Translations under genes and position numbers: made by a program
In this document: in pieces, positions 1 to 14,100 of the stretch
Numbering within the stretch: position 1 is the stretch's first letter
Layout of the letters: every line of letters begins with the position of its first letter
Assembly (NCBI GenBank): GCA_013398015.1
Contig: VZRR01013779.1
Location: 122,139 to 186,138 of the forward strand
DNA from: Oreocharis arfaki
Lineage: Eukaryota; Chordata; Aves; Passeriformes; Paramythiidae
DNA length: 64,000 bases
Reading direction: 5' to 3'
The notes under the pieces: generated by a model
Told to the model about the DNA's origin: nothing
The model's database searches: none
What the model saw: only the letters and a program-made list of their open reading frames with translations

Positions 1-2290
1 ATGCTCATACAGAATTTGTCAGTTGGGAACTTGTGTAACATAAAAATGTAGCATTTTCATTTTCACATTCGTTTAGCTTTCATATGTGCTCATCTTCATC
101 AGCATTTAAACAGAAAAAAAAAGAGTTGGATCTGCTTATAACTGCCATGGTGGATTTTAATCTGTTAAATCTGAAGAAGTGAAAATCGACAACTTAATTT
201 TGAAGGGAGAGAAATCTGGCGTGCCCAGATGCTTCAGTTAAAATATGCAAAATACTTGAGGAGAGACAAGGAGTAATTCATTTGTCCTTGAGCTACACGT
301 CTAATTTTGTAGACAAATAAAGACTGTAAAGCTGCTTTAAAAAAGCCAACTTAACTTTCCATTACAGAAGGTTTCAATCAAGTTGGAGAAGAGAGTTCTT
401 GACCAGTGGCACTACATTTCATTTATTACTTAAAACATAAAAAAGCAAAATCTGTCAGTAGTGACACTTGAAGTCAGGTTGTTTGCTTTCTGTCATTGGG
501 ATGTTTGAACAAATTTTGCTTTTCTTTTGGCTAAACTGAAAATATTTTATTGAGATAAACTTGCAGTTTTAGGTGTATGTAGTAATATCCTAAGGGGACA
601 ACTGGAACCTTTACCCTTCCCATTTTTGAGAAACTAAATCTGTGTTTAGTTCGGTTTGGGGAGTTGGGTTGGTTGGTTAGTTGGCTGTTTGGGGTTTTTT
701 TTCTCTTAAACTTTGAAGTAGAAGGAGACTATAGTTTCTTTACCTGTTTAGAATTTTTGGATTTAATGGGGTTTTTTTGTGAAATAACGGAAGATACATA
801 TTTTAAAAATAGAAAAAAATCATGAAGTTGAACTAATTAGAAAAGCAGTAGGGAGGAGGTAAGTATTAAGTACTTAGGTGAGCATATTTGGCTCAGCAAA
901 TCTTCAGGTCCTCCTCCTGTAAACAGAGCAGAAGCCATATGCCAAGCTGTCTGTCATTTTAAGAAAGGAGAGGAGGCTGAAGAAACCTACAAAGAAAGAC
1001 AAATAAAGGGACAAAAGCATAAACCAGCCATGAGTCAGAACTGATCTCTCAGTGATGCGTCTATTTTGATTGGGGTTTCTCGGCTCTCTTGGGGCCAGAT
1101 GAGAACTAGAAAGCACTTCAGGTGGTATCTTGCACTGTAACCAAACGGTGCCTGGGAAGTTGGGTGTTCCTGAAGAAGTTGGATGGAAGCCTGGCTTTCT
1201 CGACTGGTGAATATCATGAGCAAATATGCTATCTTTTCTGTATTTTTTTCTTACAATTGCAGCATATATATTAAAAAAACCATGATATTTGAGTATTAGT
1301 TGATGTTGAAAATTTAAAGCTTTAGGGTCTTTATTTGTATGCTTTATGTTGGAGTTACATTTATGAAATCTATTGTAGCACTTGTTGTTGGATGCTTCAA
1401 TTGGAAAGTAATATTTCTTGGGTTTGGATTTTATTGATAGGGTCTTTTTAGTTTTGAATTTTAATTGGTAAACCCTGATGTGCTTGTTTTTCTTATTTGA
1501 ACAAAAATTCTGTTCTTGTTAAGAAAAAATATTTTAAATGGATTTTCTTGTGTAAACCACTGTAAAGTGATTAAAAGTGATAAGCTCTTCAAAAGGCAGT
1601 GTCTTACAGTATTTGAATAGCTTACATACTAATTGGTTTTTAGACTGTGTGCCTGGCTCACCTGTGACTTTTTGTTCATCAGCATGTTTTGCTACAAGGT
1701 AGTGTGTCTTGTAATCTGCTCGCTTTTTGGTTTTGTACTATTCTCTTAATATGTATTTTGCTACTTTGCTGTTTCTTTATGATGTTTTCAGTAACTTGAT
1801 AAGCTTTTCTGAGTTATAAAAAACTTTTTTAAAAACTTCATGTGATACTTGCTGGAAGAGAAGTTTGATTTTATTTGTCTCTGAAATAAAAATTAAAAGG
1901 AATTTCTGTAAATTATTTTCAGGTTACTATAAAATTGAAAAATGAGATCAGGTTATTTCATTGCATGTGTCCTTTATAATGACATTTGTACCTTTGCCTT
2001 TGAATGTTTTGATTTCTAGGTATCAGTCTGTGGAACAGTAACTTGTGAATCTGAAACTGAAAAGGAATTAATCAAGTGTTGGTTTACGTTTAAGATTTTG
2101 TTAAAGTGAACTCTATAAATGGAAAAACAATCTGGGTCTGTCTCACATATGCAACATTAACTTCCAGCTTGTTTTCAGCAGTGATTAGTTTGAAGCTTTA
2201 TGTAGAATAGCAGATAAGCCTTTATAGAGGATGTCATTAGTAATAAAGAGGAAAACTTTCACCTTTAACAAGATTTTGTCTTCTATACAG
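1..2290 (+). other. AKAP9: Intron 1, 3' part
   Basis: AT-rich sequence with T-runs and no coding-like reading frame. It ends at the acceptor ttctatacag before exon 2. No CpG-rich promoter, no exon 1 and no recognisable transposon were seen, so the AKAP9 promoter should lie upstream of the window. Confidence 0.7.
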
Positions 2291-2545
2291 CTTGCCCAGT
2301 TTAGGCAGCGGAAGGCACAAACTGATGGTCAAAATGGGTCAAAGAAGCAGAAAAAGAAGAGGAAAACACTAAACATCAAAGATGAAGAGTCAATACAAGA
2401 TGGGATTGAAACTGATCGATCTCGAAGTGATGAACTATCCACATGCAGCAGTCGAAGGGGAGCAGCTGCTTCTGCTGACTTTGCTATTATCAGGACTTTG
2501 CATAGTGGAGAAATTATCAAACACACCCAGGCTTACACCATTGAG
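2291..2545 (+). CDS. AKAP9: AKAP9 exon 2 (basic N-terminal region)
   Basis: 255 nt, 85 codons, phase 0 to 0, acceptor tatacag and donor gtaagt. It begins LAQFRQRKAQTDGQ and continues into the lysine-rich KKQKKKRKT stretch, the N-terminal signature shared by AKAP9 and, more weakly, pericentrin. The later segment TLHSGEIIKHTQAYTIE matches human MRTLHSGEITSHEQGFSVE. With a 16-residue exon 1 the segment is residues 17-101. The Yotiao PKA site Ser43 falls right after KKRKT and is Leu here (see findings). An in-frame ATG at 2231 reads through the intron into this exon but is most likely coincidental. Confidence 0.95.
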
Positions 2546-5500
2546 GTAAGTTTGTCTCAGGCTGTAAACAGACACTTTTGCGGGTGGGTGGGCATAAAAT
2601 AATCCATTCATTTTGAGAGTGGGAATAAAGGAAAAGGATGAAATTTTGGACACTGTTTCCTTGCCCCTTCTCTCTGACTTAGTATGTCCAGAGAAGGTAC
2701 TTTGTACCTGCCTGCTGGCGTCATGTTTTTTATTGTAGTCAGTCCCCTGTAGATTATGGAAAGTGTGTTTGTGCTGCTATACTCTTTAAATGTGCAGAAA
2801 TTAATTTTGTTTTATTACACGTTGCAAATTGTAGCGGATTTTTGGTCTCTGCACTTATGGCTACGCTAAAATGCAGAGCTAAACGTCTTTCTTGTATTCG
2901 TAATGTGATGCGCTCTGGTGAATGAGGAGAAGGAATGAATTTAGGAAATCACTACTAAGAACTGGGTGGCTTAAGAGATTGATAAACAGTTACTCTGCTT
3001 TCACTACTTAATGAAATATAATCCTGAGTGCTATTGGCTGAAAGTACGTGCTCTAGGAAGTTTGTGAGATGTTGTGTGACATACACTGGCAGTCCAGTTC
3101 AGTTCTGAGTGGACATGAATTCATGTAATGTCATTACAGATAGAAGGGACAAGAGAGGCTGATATTATTTACGGAACAACTTACTCCATTTGTGACACCA
3201 GTGCTTCTAAAATGACATTAGTGGCATTCTGAAAAAGTATCTCAATGCAGATTCCCAGCTCTGAGGAGATGAATGCTGTTATTTCTGAGAGGTGTGGAAC
3301 AAATGGATGCTCTGCATTTTGACTTGCCCGTCCTGTGCTAGAATAGACCATTTGTAACCATTTTTGCTCCATTATTGAATTTCCAGCAACTGAGGACTAA
3401 CTGAGAGATTACACTTTTTGAAATTTTTTTGCATTTTTGTTTAAAAACCCCCCAAACTTACCATGGTGGAGGGGCAGACAGACTAAATCATACATGCAAA
3501 TGAAAACTTGTAAAGTAATTGATCCATTTATTTTACAGTTTTAAGCCTACAATATATCAATACACCAGATATTTTGAACCTTGTAAGTACGTGCCTGTAA
3601 TATATAGCTTTTAATTCTTAGAAAGCTCATGTTAGGTCTTCAGAACTGCTGGCAGTAACTCAATAAAAGTGTCTGTTCAAGTCAGATTTTCCTGGAGGAC
3701 GTAAGAAATTTGGTAACAGAATAAATATTTTCATAGATGAAAATATGAGTTTTTTGCCTTCTAGGAAAAGAGAAAGATGTACTTTATGAAGTGCATTAGA
3801 TTATCTACACTAACAAGAGACGGCTGCTAGGGAAGAGAGGTGTTTAGAGAGCGTTGTTTTAATAATGCAATCATCTACCTAAATATGACCACTGTATGAA
3901 GTAGTTTCCTTGATCAAATATACTTTGAAGTTGCAGATGGACTCTGCTGGTATTTCCTTTGTTAGGATAAGTATCTTTACTACAGTTGGAGAAACAGGGT
4001 AAAGCACAGAGTCATAGAATAACTTTGGTTAGAAGGACCTTTGAGGTCACCTAGTCTGATCCTGGTCTCAAAGCAGATCTGATTAGATCAGGTTGGTCTT
4101 AGTGGCCTGTGCTGGCCTCTAAATGCATACAGTGCAAGATATAGATGATTTTAGAAATGGAAAGAAGTATCTGCACTGCAATTGCTAAGGATTGCACACA
4201 TAGATGCATTCTTAAGATGGAGTATGGTTTTTCTGAGGTCTGTCTTACTCCCAAAGGAACTTATCTTATGTTTAAATAAATAAATGTGGAGATGCACTGG
4301 GGTTTCTGGTTTGTTGAGGGGGAGGGGGTTTGTTTGATTCTTTCTTTTTTAAGATGTGGCTTTGAAGGAATAAGCATGGTAATAATGTAAATTTGTAATT
4401 TGACTCTGTTGAGTAACGTAGTGATTTTTAAAGTATTCACTTCCACAGAAAAAACCCTAGTCTCAATTGGGAGAGCGTTTTTCTTTGTTAAATGTGGTCT
4501 GTAGCCTCCTTACTCATACTCATACATCATTAAATAAATAATCAGTATTTTGTAGTTGGAAGGTGATTGCTAAGGTCTTTGTAGTATTAATAGAAGAAGG
4601 AAAACTCTGAAAGTGTTTCAGTGAATCTCGTAATTTACTGGTTTTAGTCTTACAAGTGCAGTGATTTGGACAGAGAGCCTGTATTACAGTAATTGGATTG
4701 GAGCTTGCTTAGTTGAAATGGCAGCCAATGTAATAGGCAGTTCCAGGCTAATCTCTGCAATGGAGAATTACAGCTTTGAGCTGTTTGCTTTTTCACCCAA
4801 CATTAGGTCGTTGTAGGTTGCTGTGTCAGAAGAGTGAGACAGGATTACTGGAAGTATTATGCAGGATCATTTTCTAGCTAAACTTTGATTCTACTTACTT
4901 TTGTCATCTTTTACTGGAACTGATATTTAGAATTGTTCTTTCTGTACCACAAAATACAGGCTCAAAACATCTGACTATACTGCCTATCTAAAAATCTTGA
5001 CTGAAATCCTCTGTGGTAGTTTTGTGGGTAGAAATTTATCTCCCTGCAGTTCTTCTAGTATGATTTTTTTAGTCCCCAGTGGAATTAGCATGTCCAGATA
5101 CAAGTAAAAAAGGGTTTTCTTACTCAATATGAATATCAGGGAGTGAAATAGAGATGCTCTGGGAGCTCATTTCCCTTGTGGAGGTAGAAGAGTTTCTTTT
5201 CAGAGAGGTCAAAAGTGTTTAGAGGACAAAGGGGGTTCTTTGCAGTCATCCATTTCCCTTTTTTTCCCCTCTCTGTTCCCAAGGGTGGGTTCCTCTATCC
5301 CTCTGTATTCCCTCCAGCAGAAACTAATTGGAAGAACTCTGGAAGAACTATAATTGTTTAGCCATTACATTTTACCTTCCATCTGGGCATATTTGTAATC
5401 TCAAAGGTTTTCCACCCACTGTTGGAGGAACAGTTTATTTACAAGATTTCTTTGAGAAATGCCAGTTGGCATTTATTAGTGAAACTTTCATATTGAATGC

Positions 5501-8500
5501 TTTTTGTCTTGTTCTCACAAAGAGAATATTTTTTATCTTTATTTGTTGCACCCTGATATCTTTAGGTGTTGACATCCATAGTGTCCTTTTCCATACAGAA
5601 GTTCAAATAACCTAGAACAGATAATAAAATAAACTGAAATACATTAAAATCTTGGGTTTAGGATTGCTTCTTTTTGTGACTTCTGCAGTTTAAAACGGCA
5701 GAAAGCAAAAGCCACTTCTAGGATAAATAATTGCTGAGATCGCCTTTTCTGGGAAGTCTTGAAACGATGCATTGGAGCACACTGCTTTGCAAGAATGTCC
5801 TAATGCCAGGAAAGCAAAAGAAATTAACCTGTGTCACAATAAAATTGTCCTTGAGTCACCTGGGTAGTAAAAGCTATTATACAAAGCTTCTTAGAAAAGA
5901 AAAGTTCGAAGTTCTGTGATGAAGAATACCTGCTAATTGACTGAGGTTGGATTAGTAACTCGTCTTTCGTTTTTCAAAGGACAGATCCTTTCGGTAATAG
6001 TTTAAGAATAGCTTTACTGTTAACTGAAGTAGGTGATAAAGTTTATAGCTCCACGTTCATTGTTTCACTTTTATAAGGTATTCCAGTTGTGAGTGTCTGA
6101 GATTTTGACAGACGAGGATCAGCAGGTGATTAAGAAGGAGAAATAAGAAAGTATGTAAGCGGTATGGAGAAACAGAGAGGATGCCGCAGTGAGAGAGGGC
6201 GTGAGTGGTGAATGTGGTAAGACATTCCTATGATGGAAGCATGAGAACAAAGAGCAACTAAAGGCTTTGACTAGATAAGAAATATTCTGGGATGTACAAT
6301 AAGGTGGAGGATTTGAAAAAAAAATATGGATAAATGAAATGTAGTCAAAATTGGCTCAAGTCACTTATGATAATATAGCATCCATTGAAACATGTTTTGT
6401 GATTGAAGAATAAATAAAAGCAAATGTTTGGAAATAGTCTGTTCAACAGTAAAGTCAGCGTCACAAGAGAAGGTAATAGATTCTCAGCAGCATATGGTTC
6501 TGGTTAAAGCCAGTCATCTTTCCGTTCACCATCTGGCCAGAAGACTGCCAGGATAACTTGCCAATTTTCTTTGATTCATAAGACAACCTCTGGTATTATG
6601 CCTTCCTTTATTTCTGTAAATACTGATATATAATAGATTTACTGGCACAGAAATTACACTTTTTGCAGAGTTAAAGGGTTTTTCACTTTGGATTAAACAT
6701 TTATAAAGCCATGTTACCGAAGAAGAGAAACGTAATTGAATGCTTAGGTTACCGCTATTGATGGTGTTTTCTGATACCATCAGAAGTTTACACACTGCAG
6801 AGTCCAGTACCTCACTGCAGGTCAGATTCAGATTTGGCAGCAATTTATCTCCACTAAAATGCACTCAGTTTAAATTTGATCATAGTAAATTGGTTTGGAT
6901 CATTAATTACCAGGGAATTTGAATTGAATGGTTTTGATACTAGGAACTAATGGAGACATGATAAGGCAACATAAATGAATAGCACTTCATATTCAGAATG
7001 TTCTACATGTATTAAAGGCCCATAAGGTTCAGGATGACCTAAAGAGAGGGTTTTGTGTCTGGGATATTCTGGTTACATTCTCTTTGCCTCACTTCTAGTC
7101 ATGGTCTCCTTAATTAGACTTACTTGTGATCCTCTGTGAGTCACTAGAGAAAATGGCCAAGTCAAAATAACTTGGTCAGGAATTAATCCAGCCTTTTGTA
7201 GTTACGTTTTGTGGGAGTTTTCACTGAGGTCATAAAAAAGTCAGTAATTTCCTTCAGGTAGAATTCTGTTCCATTAATACTTGTGAAGGTCTATACCTGC
7301 ATCCATTGCAATTGAAGTAGTTTGGTATGGATGTCAGTTCTTGCAAAATATTTTATTGTCACCTGTGGAAGTTTTCCAAAGAAATATGAAAATCACTTTT
7401 CAATTCTTGTTGCCAATTCTGTATATGAGTTCTTTTGTGAATCCTGGGGTAATGTTGGGTGTCCAGTGTCCAAGAACATTGCTTTTGAGCAGTGCTTAAC
7501 TGCATACAGAAACAAGATACTCTAAAATGGGCCTGCTGTGTTCCGCAGGCTGATACTCTTTTTTTGGTATCAGCTTGCAGTACTTCCTCTGAAGTATATA
7601 TACAGATAGAATTTTTAAAAATTTTCTGAATACTGTTATTATTAGAAGTACCATCTGCAGAATTGATGGAGGTAGTTGCCTATAAAGGTCTTTGAGATGT
7701 CTCTTCAATATATTTTAAAAATCAACTACATTGTCAGTGAAGAAAATACTAGATAAGGTTTTAAAGTATTTTGCCTGAAGAGAGTAACTGCAGCAAGAAC
7801 ATGCTGTGGGACATAGTTAATAGAATGTGTGCAAAACAACTGTGAAGGTGTAACAAATACCAATTTCAATTCCATAAAGCGTTGAGAGAACTGATAAATA
7901 GCCTTCTTAGCATTATGCTGTCAAAAGATTTTGTGTTACTAAGAGTGTGTAGTAAGAATTATTTGAAATTATTTCCTTTCAAACTGGACCCCTTGGGCTC
8001 AAACGAGCTATGTATAACCTGATTACTTCCGTTGACCAAAGAAGAATTGAAGCATACAGGACAGGTGGCTTGATAGTGGAAGAAACTGGATTTTGAAATA
8101 AAGTTGGTCAGACCTTAGAAAGTAACATAGCTGCTTGGAGGGCAAGATGACTGCCTGTAAAATGTTGGCTACTTGTAATGTTACAGATTTCTGATCGCAA
8201 AAGAATAACATGAAATCGTACAGTCTGGGGTCTAATGTGTGGGATCATAGGATTTAATTCTCTTTAATTGGTTTTTAGCAGTGTTTAGATGATCCCCTTA
8301 GCACAGGAGACTGTGTATTTAACTGGAGTTCATTTGGCCTTCTTCCTGTCCTTAAAATCACAGAATCCCAGCAAAAATACTTGGTTTTAACTGGCAAAAA
8401 ACTTATCTAGATCCAGGACTGAAGTTGACATTTTAGAAAGACTGTTTTTGCTGCTAACAGGTATTGTTCACCTAAATTGATGGAGCACTATGTGGTTTTG

Positions 8501-10473
8501 ACAATTTAAAATATGTGGTTTAGGCTTTTTTTTTTTTTTTAAATTTTAGGTTGGTATCTAGAAAGGACCAGTAATATATTAACTTTTAAAAAAATATAAC
8601 GTTTGGCCAAATTGCCATAACAAAATTAGAGAATTGTTTTCAATAATCAACTTCCTTTGAGAATTCATATATTCTCACTCCAGCTTAAGCTTCAACCTAC
8701 AAATTCTTTGCCTTTTTCTGTAATTATTTTATTAGGTTTGAATTAATCTGAGAATGTACGAACTCATTTTTCATCTTCCTTATAAACAAGAGACTTTTTA
8801 TAATTGAAAATCATTACAAGGAAGAAATATTGAAGAAGTTGGACTACTTGTTCCTGTTTTTTGCATGTTGGAGAGGTGCCTATATTTCATGCTATATATA
8901 AATATTTAAAGAGTTCTTAGATCTAACTATATATACGTTTATAGTAATACTTCTGAGCTTCTGTAGGAATGCTTCTAATAATTTTTTTAAGGCTTCTGAA
9001 TGGGAACAAACCATGAAAAATTGTAAGAAGATAATGACCATATATTTGTTATCTGTATTATGAAAAAAAAAAAAGTGGTTTTCTCTGATTTTATGTCTTC
9101 CAGAGGATTTTGCCCTAGACCAAGGACATAGACTACAAACAAGATGTAATTTTTTGTATAAATGTATATATACACAAATATTAATGTAAATATTAAAAGT
9201 ATGAATAAAATATATTTGTGTGAAAATTAAATATTTTAAAATACTAAATTTATATTCCATAGCAGAAACACTTTTTTCACCCGAGAGTTTTAAAACATAA
9301 TTGTTATTTCTGTTTCAGTTTGTGTCTTATTTTTGAGGTGGACCTGTTTTTATTTTTAAAATTATATGCACTGTATGAATTTTAACTTCAAAATAAGTAT
9401 TTTAAGGTAATGTTGTGTACTCTATACATAAAACAATACCATTTGTTTAGATTATTTGCATTCTGGAGCTGCCTATTGGATTCAAAATATGTAGTATTAA
9501 TGTTGTTAGGATAGTAAAAGCTGCAGAACTTCAGGAGGTCTGAGTGATAGGTTGCTTTGAAAAAACAAAACAAAACACAGTTAACATTCCAAATTTTACC
9601 TATGTCTACTGATGCAAAACATACCATGTTCCTTTGAAAATAAGCCTCACAGAATTCAATATAAAATTGAGACTGATTTAATGTGAGGCTGGCCAATATG
9701 TTAAGTGAAATTTGGACAAGCTCTGTTATGTGCACATCATTTTTGCCAAAGTAGTTCTAACTCATGGTTACACTTCTCAAGTTTTCAAGTTTTCTTTCAA
9801 GTACACTTATTCCATGATAGTGCACCTTATATAGATAATTCACATCTTTTCCTACAAACATTTTGATTCTCAGCCTTGATACAGTTTATGTATGTTGTTT
9901 CATTCATGCCATGCATGTTTATGCTCAGTTTGTTAAGGCTTTGTTCCTTTAATTCCTCTACTTCATTAGATCATAAGATTTGAGTCTTTGTCCTTTTATG
10001 GTCCTTTGTTTTACATGGAAGCTGAAGGATGAGTGTTTGTTTTAAAATTCTAGTCAACATCGGAAGTCTTGCAAGTATGAAAATGATGTTCTATATAAGA
10101 TTGTGTTATTTAGCCAGCAAAGTTCCTAATAGGTAAAATTGATATTGCAGAGACAAATCCTTTTCATGGTACTTAGTTCTTTTTAAAAAAACAAAAATAA
10201 ATCCCAGAAAATTAAGTTAGATATAAGTTTGCACCTTTGTAGGTTGTTTGAAGATTTTGTCAAGTAATTATAGTGTTTCTGTGATTATAGTTCAACAGCA
10301 AAATGACTTTATTAAAACTGAGATTTCAAGCCAGTGAAGGTGACCGTTACTGTACATATACTCTTATCAAATTCATGTACACCTTGGTGTTTTCAAATAC
10401 TATAAAATGGAAAATGTCTTGTTTAGTGTTTTTAGAATGCCATCATTGTAAATATTTTAATATTTTATTTTAG
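2546..10473 (+). other. AKAP9: Intron 2 (7.9 kb)
   Basis: A large AT-rich intron. The only repeat I can support is a CR1 fragment near 4004-4100. Open frames inside it (for example 5328-5615 and 8892-9260 minus) have no protein-like composition or splice context and look like chance. Confidence 0.7.
4004..4100 (-). repeat. CR1 LINE 3'-end fragment
   Basis: The stretch from 'agtcatagaataactttggtt' through 'aaggacctttgaggtcacctagtc' and 'caaagcagatctg' resembles the reverse complement of the avian CR1 3' untranslated end (tagaat...gttggaagggacct...). It is a diverged, 5'-truncated copy in minus orientation. CR1 is the dominant retrotransposon of birds. Confidence 0.7.
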
Positions 10474-10518
10474 CCGGAAGGCAAAATTTCCGCCGCAGTA
10501 GAAGATTACAGTTCTGAG
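10474..10518 (+). CDS. AKAP9: AKAP9 exon 3 (45-nt small exon)
   Basis: 15 codons, PEGKISAAVEDYSSE, phase 0 to 0. It aligns with the human segment ESEISTTADDCSSE that follows exon 2. Acceptor is ttttattttag and donor gtaaga. Its size and phase make it skippable without frameshift. It is too short for ORF scans and was found from the human order of segments. Confidence 0.88.
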
Positions 10519-10924
10519 GTAAGACTCAAGTAATGCTTTTCCTAGCTTTTCCTTCAGCCTTTTCTGTTACATGTTTGCTGCGATGCTGTGCATAGTTTTT
10601 CAAAAGGAGGAGGAAAGAGCAGATGGGATATTATGGACAAATCTGTTGCATGTTATTACTGGTATGATCAATGTACCATTAAAGCAAGCATTATGTCAGG
10701 TCCATAATGGGATGGCTACTATAATAAATAATGCAGTGTATACATAAACTGTTGTAGCAATGTCATCCTTAAGGTCGTATTCATGCTTTGTATTGCCATG
10801 GGAGTAGTGGCTGTGCATAATCGCTACTAATTTTCTGTGAGAGATTATTTAACAAGTCGATTACATCTTAATGAGTTTCAAAGCAGCCTCAGTGACAGGC
10901 TGAGTGTCAGTCTGCTGGATTGGA

Positions 10925-11115
10925 GATGGTGAGTGATTGCCTGTGCCATCGCTTCTCGTTTGGCTGGTTTGTTTCCTTTCACTTATTAAGCTGACTGTGT
11001 CTCAGCCCATGGATTTTAGTTACCTTTGCCCTTCCCGTTCTCTCCTCCACCCTACTGGTGGGGGAGTGAGTGACTGGAGCGAGGGCTTAGCTGCTAGCCA
11101 GAGTCAGCCCACACG
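10925..11115 (+). mobile_element. Avian endogenous retrovirus LTR relic (3' half)
   Basis: The series 'gatggtgagtgattgcctgtg', a TATTAAgctg polyadenylation-like box, 'tgtctcagcccatggatttt', the pyrimidine-rich 'cccttcccgttctctcctcc' and 'ggtgggggagtgagtgactgg' resembles the 3' half of LTRs that are abundant in bird genomes. It is degraded, no internal retroviral genes flank it, and it is probably a solo-LTR remnant. The family name cannot be set by eye. The short open frame at 10937-11158 is a by-product of this repeat. Confidence 0.55.
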
Positions 11116-14100
11116 TTGGCATCTACAACTCATCTCTGTCACACAGAAGGGTAGCTGAGTATATGGAACTTGGGTCCTGTCAGATAAAAGTTATGTTTGT
11201 AAGGAGTAAACTACTTCATGTGTAAATGTCGGTCAAGAACATGCCTGCAAGAAATAGCCGTGGAACATCTGAATACAGTAAGAATTGTTTTTAGTTTAAA
11301 AATCTAATTTTTCATGTCTCAATCAATCACTTTGTGAAGGGACAGTCAGGGTTTTATTTTGCAGTTCTCTGTTCTAAACACTTTAGAACAAACACCCAGA
11401 ATCTTAGGCTTAGTGACAAGTAAGAGGGGATGAAGTAGTCAGATGAATCTCATTGCTGTTTGCCATCGAGAGTGTAGCAGACATACTTTTGAGGAACTGC
11501 CATGACCATAGTACACCTTTTTAGAATATGCATCACCATGGTATGTGGCTACTTCTGAATGGAATTTGCAGTATGTGGAGAATGAACCCTTCAAAACAGT
11601 TGACAATGTCATTGATATTCATGTATTTTTACAAGTGAGGCGTATTACATATGTAATGAAATATGGCTGAACTTTTGATCACTTCTGAGATGGTAGGAAG
11701 CAGTGCTGGAGACTGATTGCAAATGCTGAAGAAAACATTTCTTTGCACAGGGCAACAGGATACAGAAAACATCTGGTATAATGCCTCATGGTAATTGTGG
11801 ATGTGTTCTGATTTTAGTGTTTAGTGTTTCAGTTGAATTTAAAGCTCTCATTTTCACATGGAGTTTCACATCGAAACATTTAATTCTACCTCCTTCATTC
11901 TTCGAAGATTTCCATAGATACCTGCAGAGGATATTAGGGAGCAATTTCTCAGATACTGAAGACAACAGAATTGCAGTCTGAATATTCCTTAAAAAAATTA
12001 CAGATTTCCTAGAAAATGCAATGACAGATGCATTACTACGCAGTTCTTATTCCTGCAGAAAGACTTTTTACCTCTCTTAGAGTTGTTTTCTAAGACGTAA
12101 ATAGACAAAACTCGTGAATAGTAGCACAATACTGTCTCTGGTGAAGAACAAGCTCAAGCAGTCAGAGTTGCCATCTTTTCTATTAAATTATTTTTAATTC
12201 CAGTTCATTAAAATTGGTTGGGATCTGAAATGAGGAGACATAACATTTAGGAATGCAGATATTTTAGGAGCTGATTTTTCAATACGTTTCGTATCAGCTG
12301 TGTTGTTACTTTTATTGTTAAAAACTCTGCTTCCATTCATGGACACACTGTAAAAAAAAATTATCTATGCCTTTTCAGTTGAAGAAGATGAGATTAAATT
12401 AAATTTTGTCTGTAGCAGTGTTATTATGCAGATATATAAAATACTGAGCTTAGTTTTTTTTCAAATACATGATTTCCTTTTCAGAACTCTAAGAAGCCCC
12501 ATATTTGAAGAGACATAGGCCTGTTGATCCATCTTTTTCCTTATCAATTGGAACATCTATATTATTTTTAGTAGTTTTGCCAGAAATTAAGTTAAATTGC
12601 GGTTGTCGTGCTTCAAATTCAAATAGGTCATAAATCGTTTGTTTTGTTGTAGTTGATAAATTAAATCAGATGGTTTTAATTCTTCAGCCCCTTCTGCCGA
12701 GGAATTGGATAAAATTCAGTGTTAAGTATTTCCGTCTTAGGAGACTTACCAAACAGAAAACTACAAAGCAATACAGTTGTCTAAGCAAAACTGAAGGTAT
12801 GTTTATATAAGAATTATTGTCTTGAAGGAAATTTATTGTAAATGCAGTGTTTTCTTCAGTTTTCCTCAGCCACCTTTCTAACACCTACACTGTCAAGGTA
12901 GTAGCCAGCTGAAGGCTGGTAAATCCTTCATATGACCAGCTTGGTTTTGGGGACAAATTCCTTAGTTTGAGCAATAATGACACCTACCTGCATAGTCCTA
13001 AATCATAATGGTGGTTAGCTATTTAAGGTTATGGTTTGAACTCAGAACTAGGGGAAGTTAGGCTTTTTCCAACAGCTGGAATTTTGGGGGATTTTATAAC
13101 TGTGAAAGGTAAAGTTGCCCCCATACATTTTCCATATGCCTCAATTTTATGGTATAACTGAAAAACTGTCTCACTTGATTCTTTTTTTTTTCTCTTCTTG
13201 GCTCTCTTTCCAATTTGCAAAGTACATCTCTGAGAAGATGGTTAATACAAAGTCTAGAAAGTTGTTTGTTTTTTTAAATTTTAATTAAATTCTGTACCTC
13301 AACCTTAACTACTGCATAAAGAAACCTGTTGCTGTTCTGTCAATATACAGAAAAATATGTTAAGCCATGGTATTTTAAAAAGTCATCTATTGTTCTCCCT
13401 TGGAAGTTGCTAACCTTAGTTATATTATAGGATTGTAACTATTTTCATCAGAAACTGAAAATGGCTTTTGTTTATGGAGTATAAACCCTCCCCCCCAAAG
13501 CCCCCAAAATATGCTGAAATTCATTTTCCCAAGTTAACCTAATTGCTAATTTTAGCTAAGTTTCATATAGTCAGTTGTGACATAACTAGAAAATTGAGGA
13601 GAGGCTAAGAACATTGACAAGGAGTGTTCAAGGTCAAAATATTATTTTTTATGAAGGAATGAGATGTCCAAAATGTACAAGAAAGGGTGGAGGGGGAAAG
13701 AAAAGATGAGGTAAAATTGTTAATCTGTTCCAGGTATTTTGTATGTTTCAACTACCAAATCAAACAAGTCTTTTAAGCAGAACAGTATGTATGGCTTTAT
13801 GCTGAGCGTGAATTTATTATTTATAAAGAGAAATCTCTGTAGTAATGGTATTAATGTTGTAAGTAGTTACACATTGTATAGTACTGCTGCTGTTTTTGAG
13901 ATACAATTTCAGGTCTTCCAAGGTCTAAGGAACATTAGACAGGGTACAGTGATTTCATAAATGTAATCCTGACCTCTGGCGGCAGTTGTCATGAATCACT
14001 GTGTTAATTCAGTGGTGGAAGTTGGTTTTCCTCATGTTTCTCAGAAAGAAGATTCCTTTCATTCGCCTTAAGAATATGTATTAACTGATGCAGTATAAAT

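Noticed and set aside
904..1223. Two overlapping minus-strand open frames in intron 1
   Set aside because: Each is about 60-70 codons without motif, splice or promoter support; ordinary chance frames.
2231..2290. In-frame ATG upstream of exon 2 that could give an alternative N-terminus
   Set aside because: The stretch ends in a clear splice acceptor (ttctatacag) exactly where human exon 2 begins, and its 20 codons have no similarity to the known exon 1 peptide. No promoter-like sequence is seen, so chance read-through is more likely.
8346..8420. Possible CR1 end (cacagaatcccag...)
   Set aside because: Only the first dozen bases resemble CR1; the rest cannot be followed, so I do not list it as a repeat.
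10937..11158. Small open frame with a signal-peptide-like start
   Set aside because: It coincides with the LTR relic and reads across its pyrimidine-rich 3' part; not a gene.
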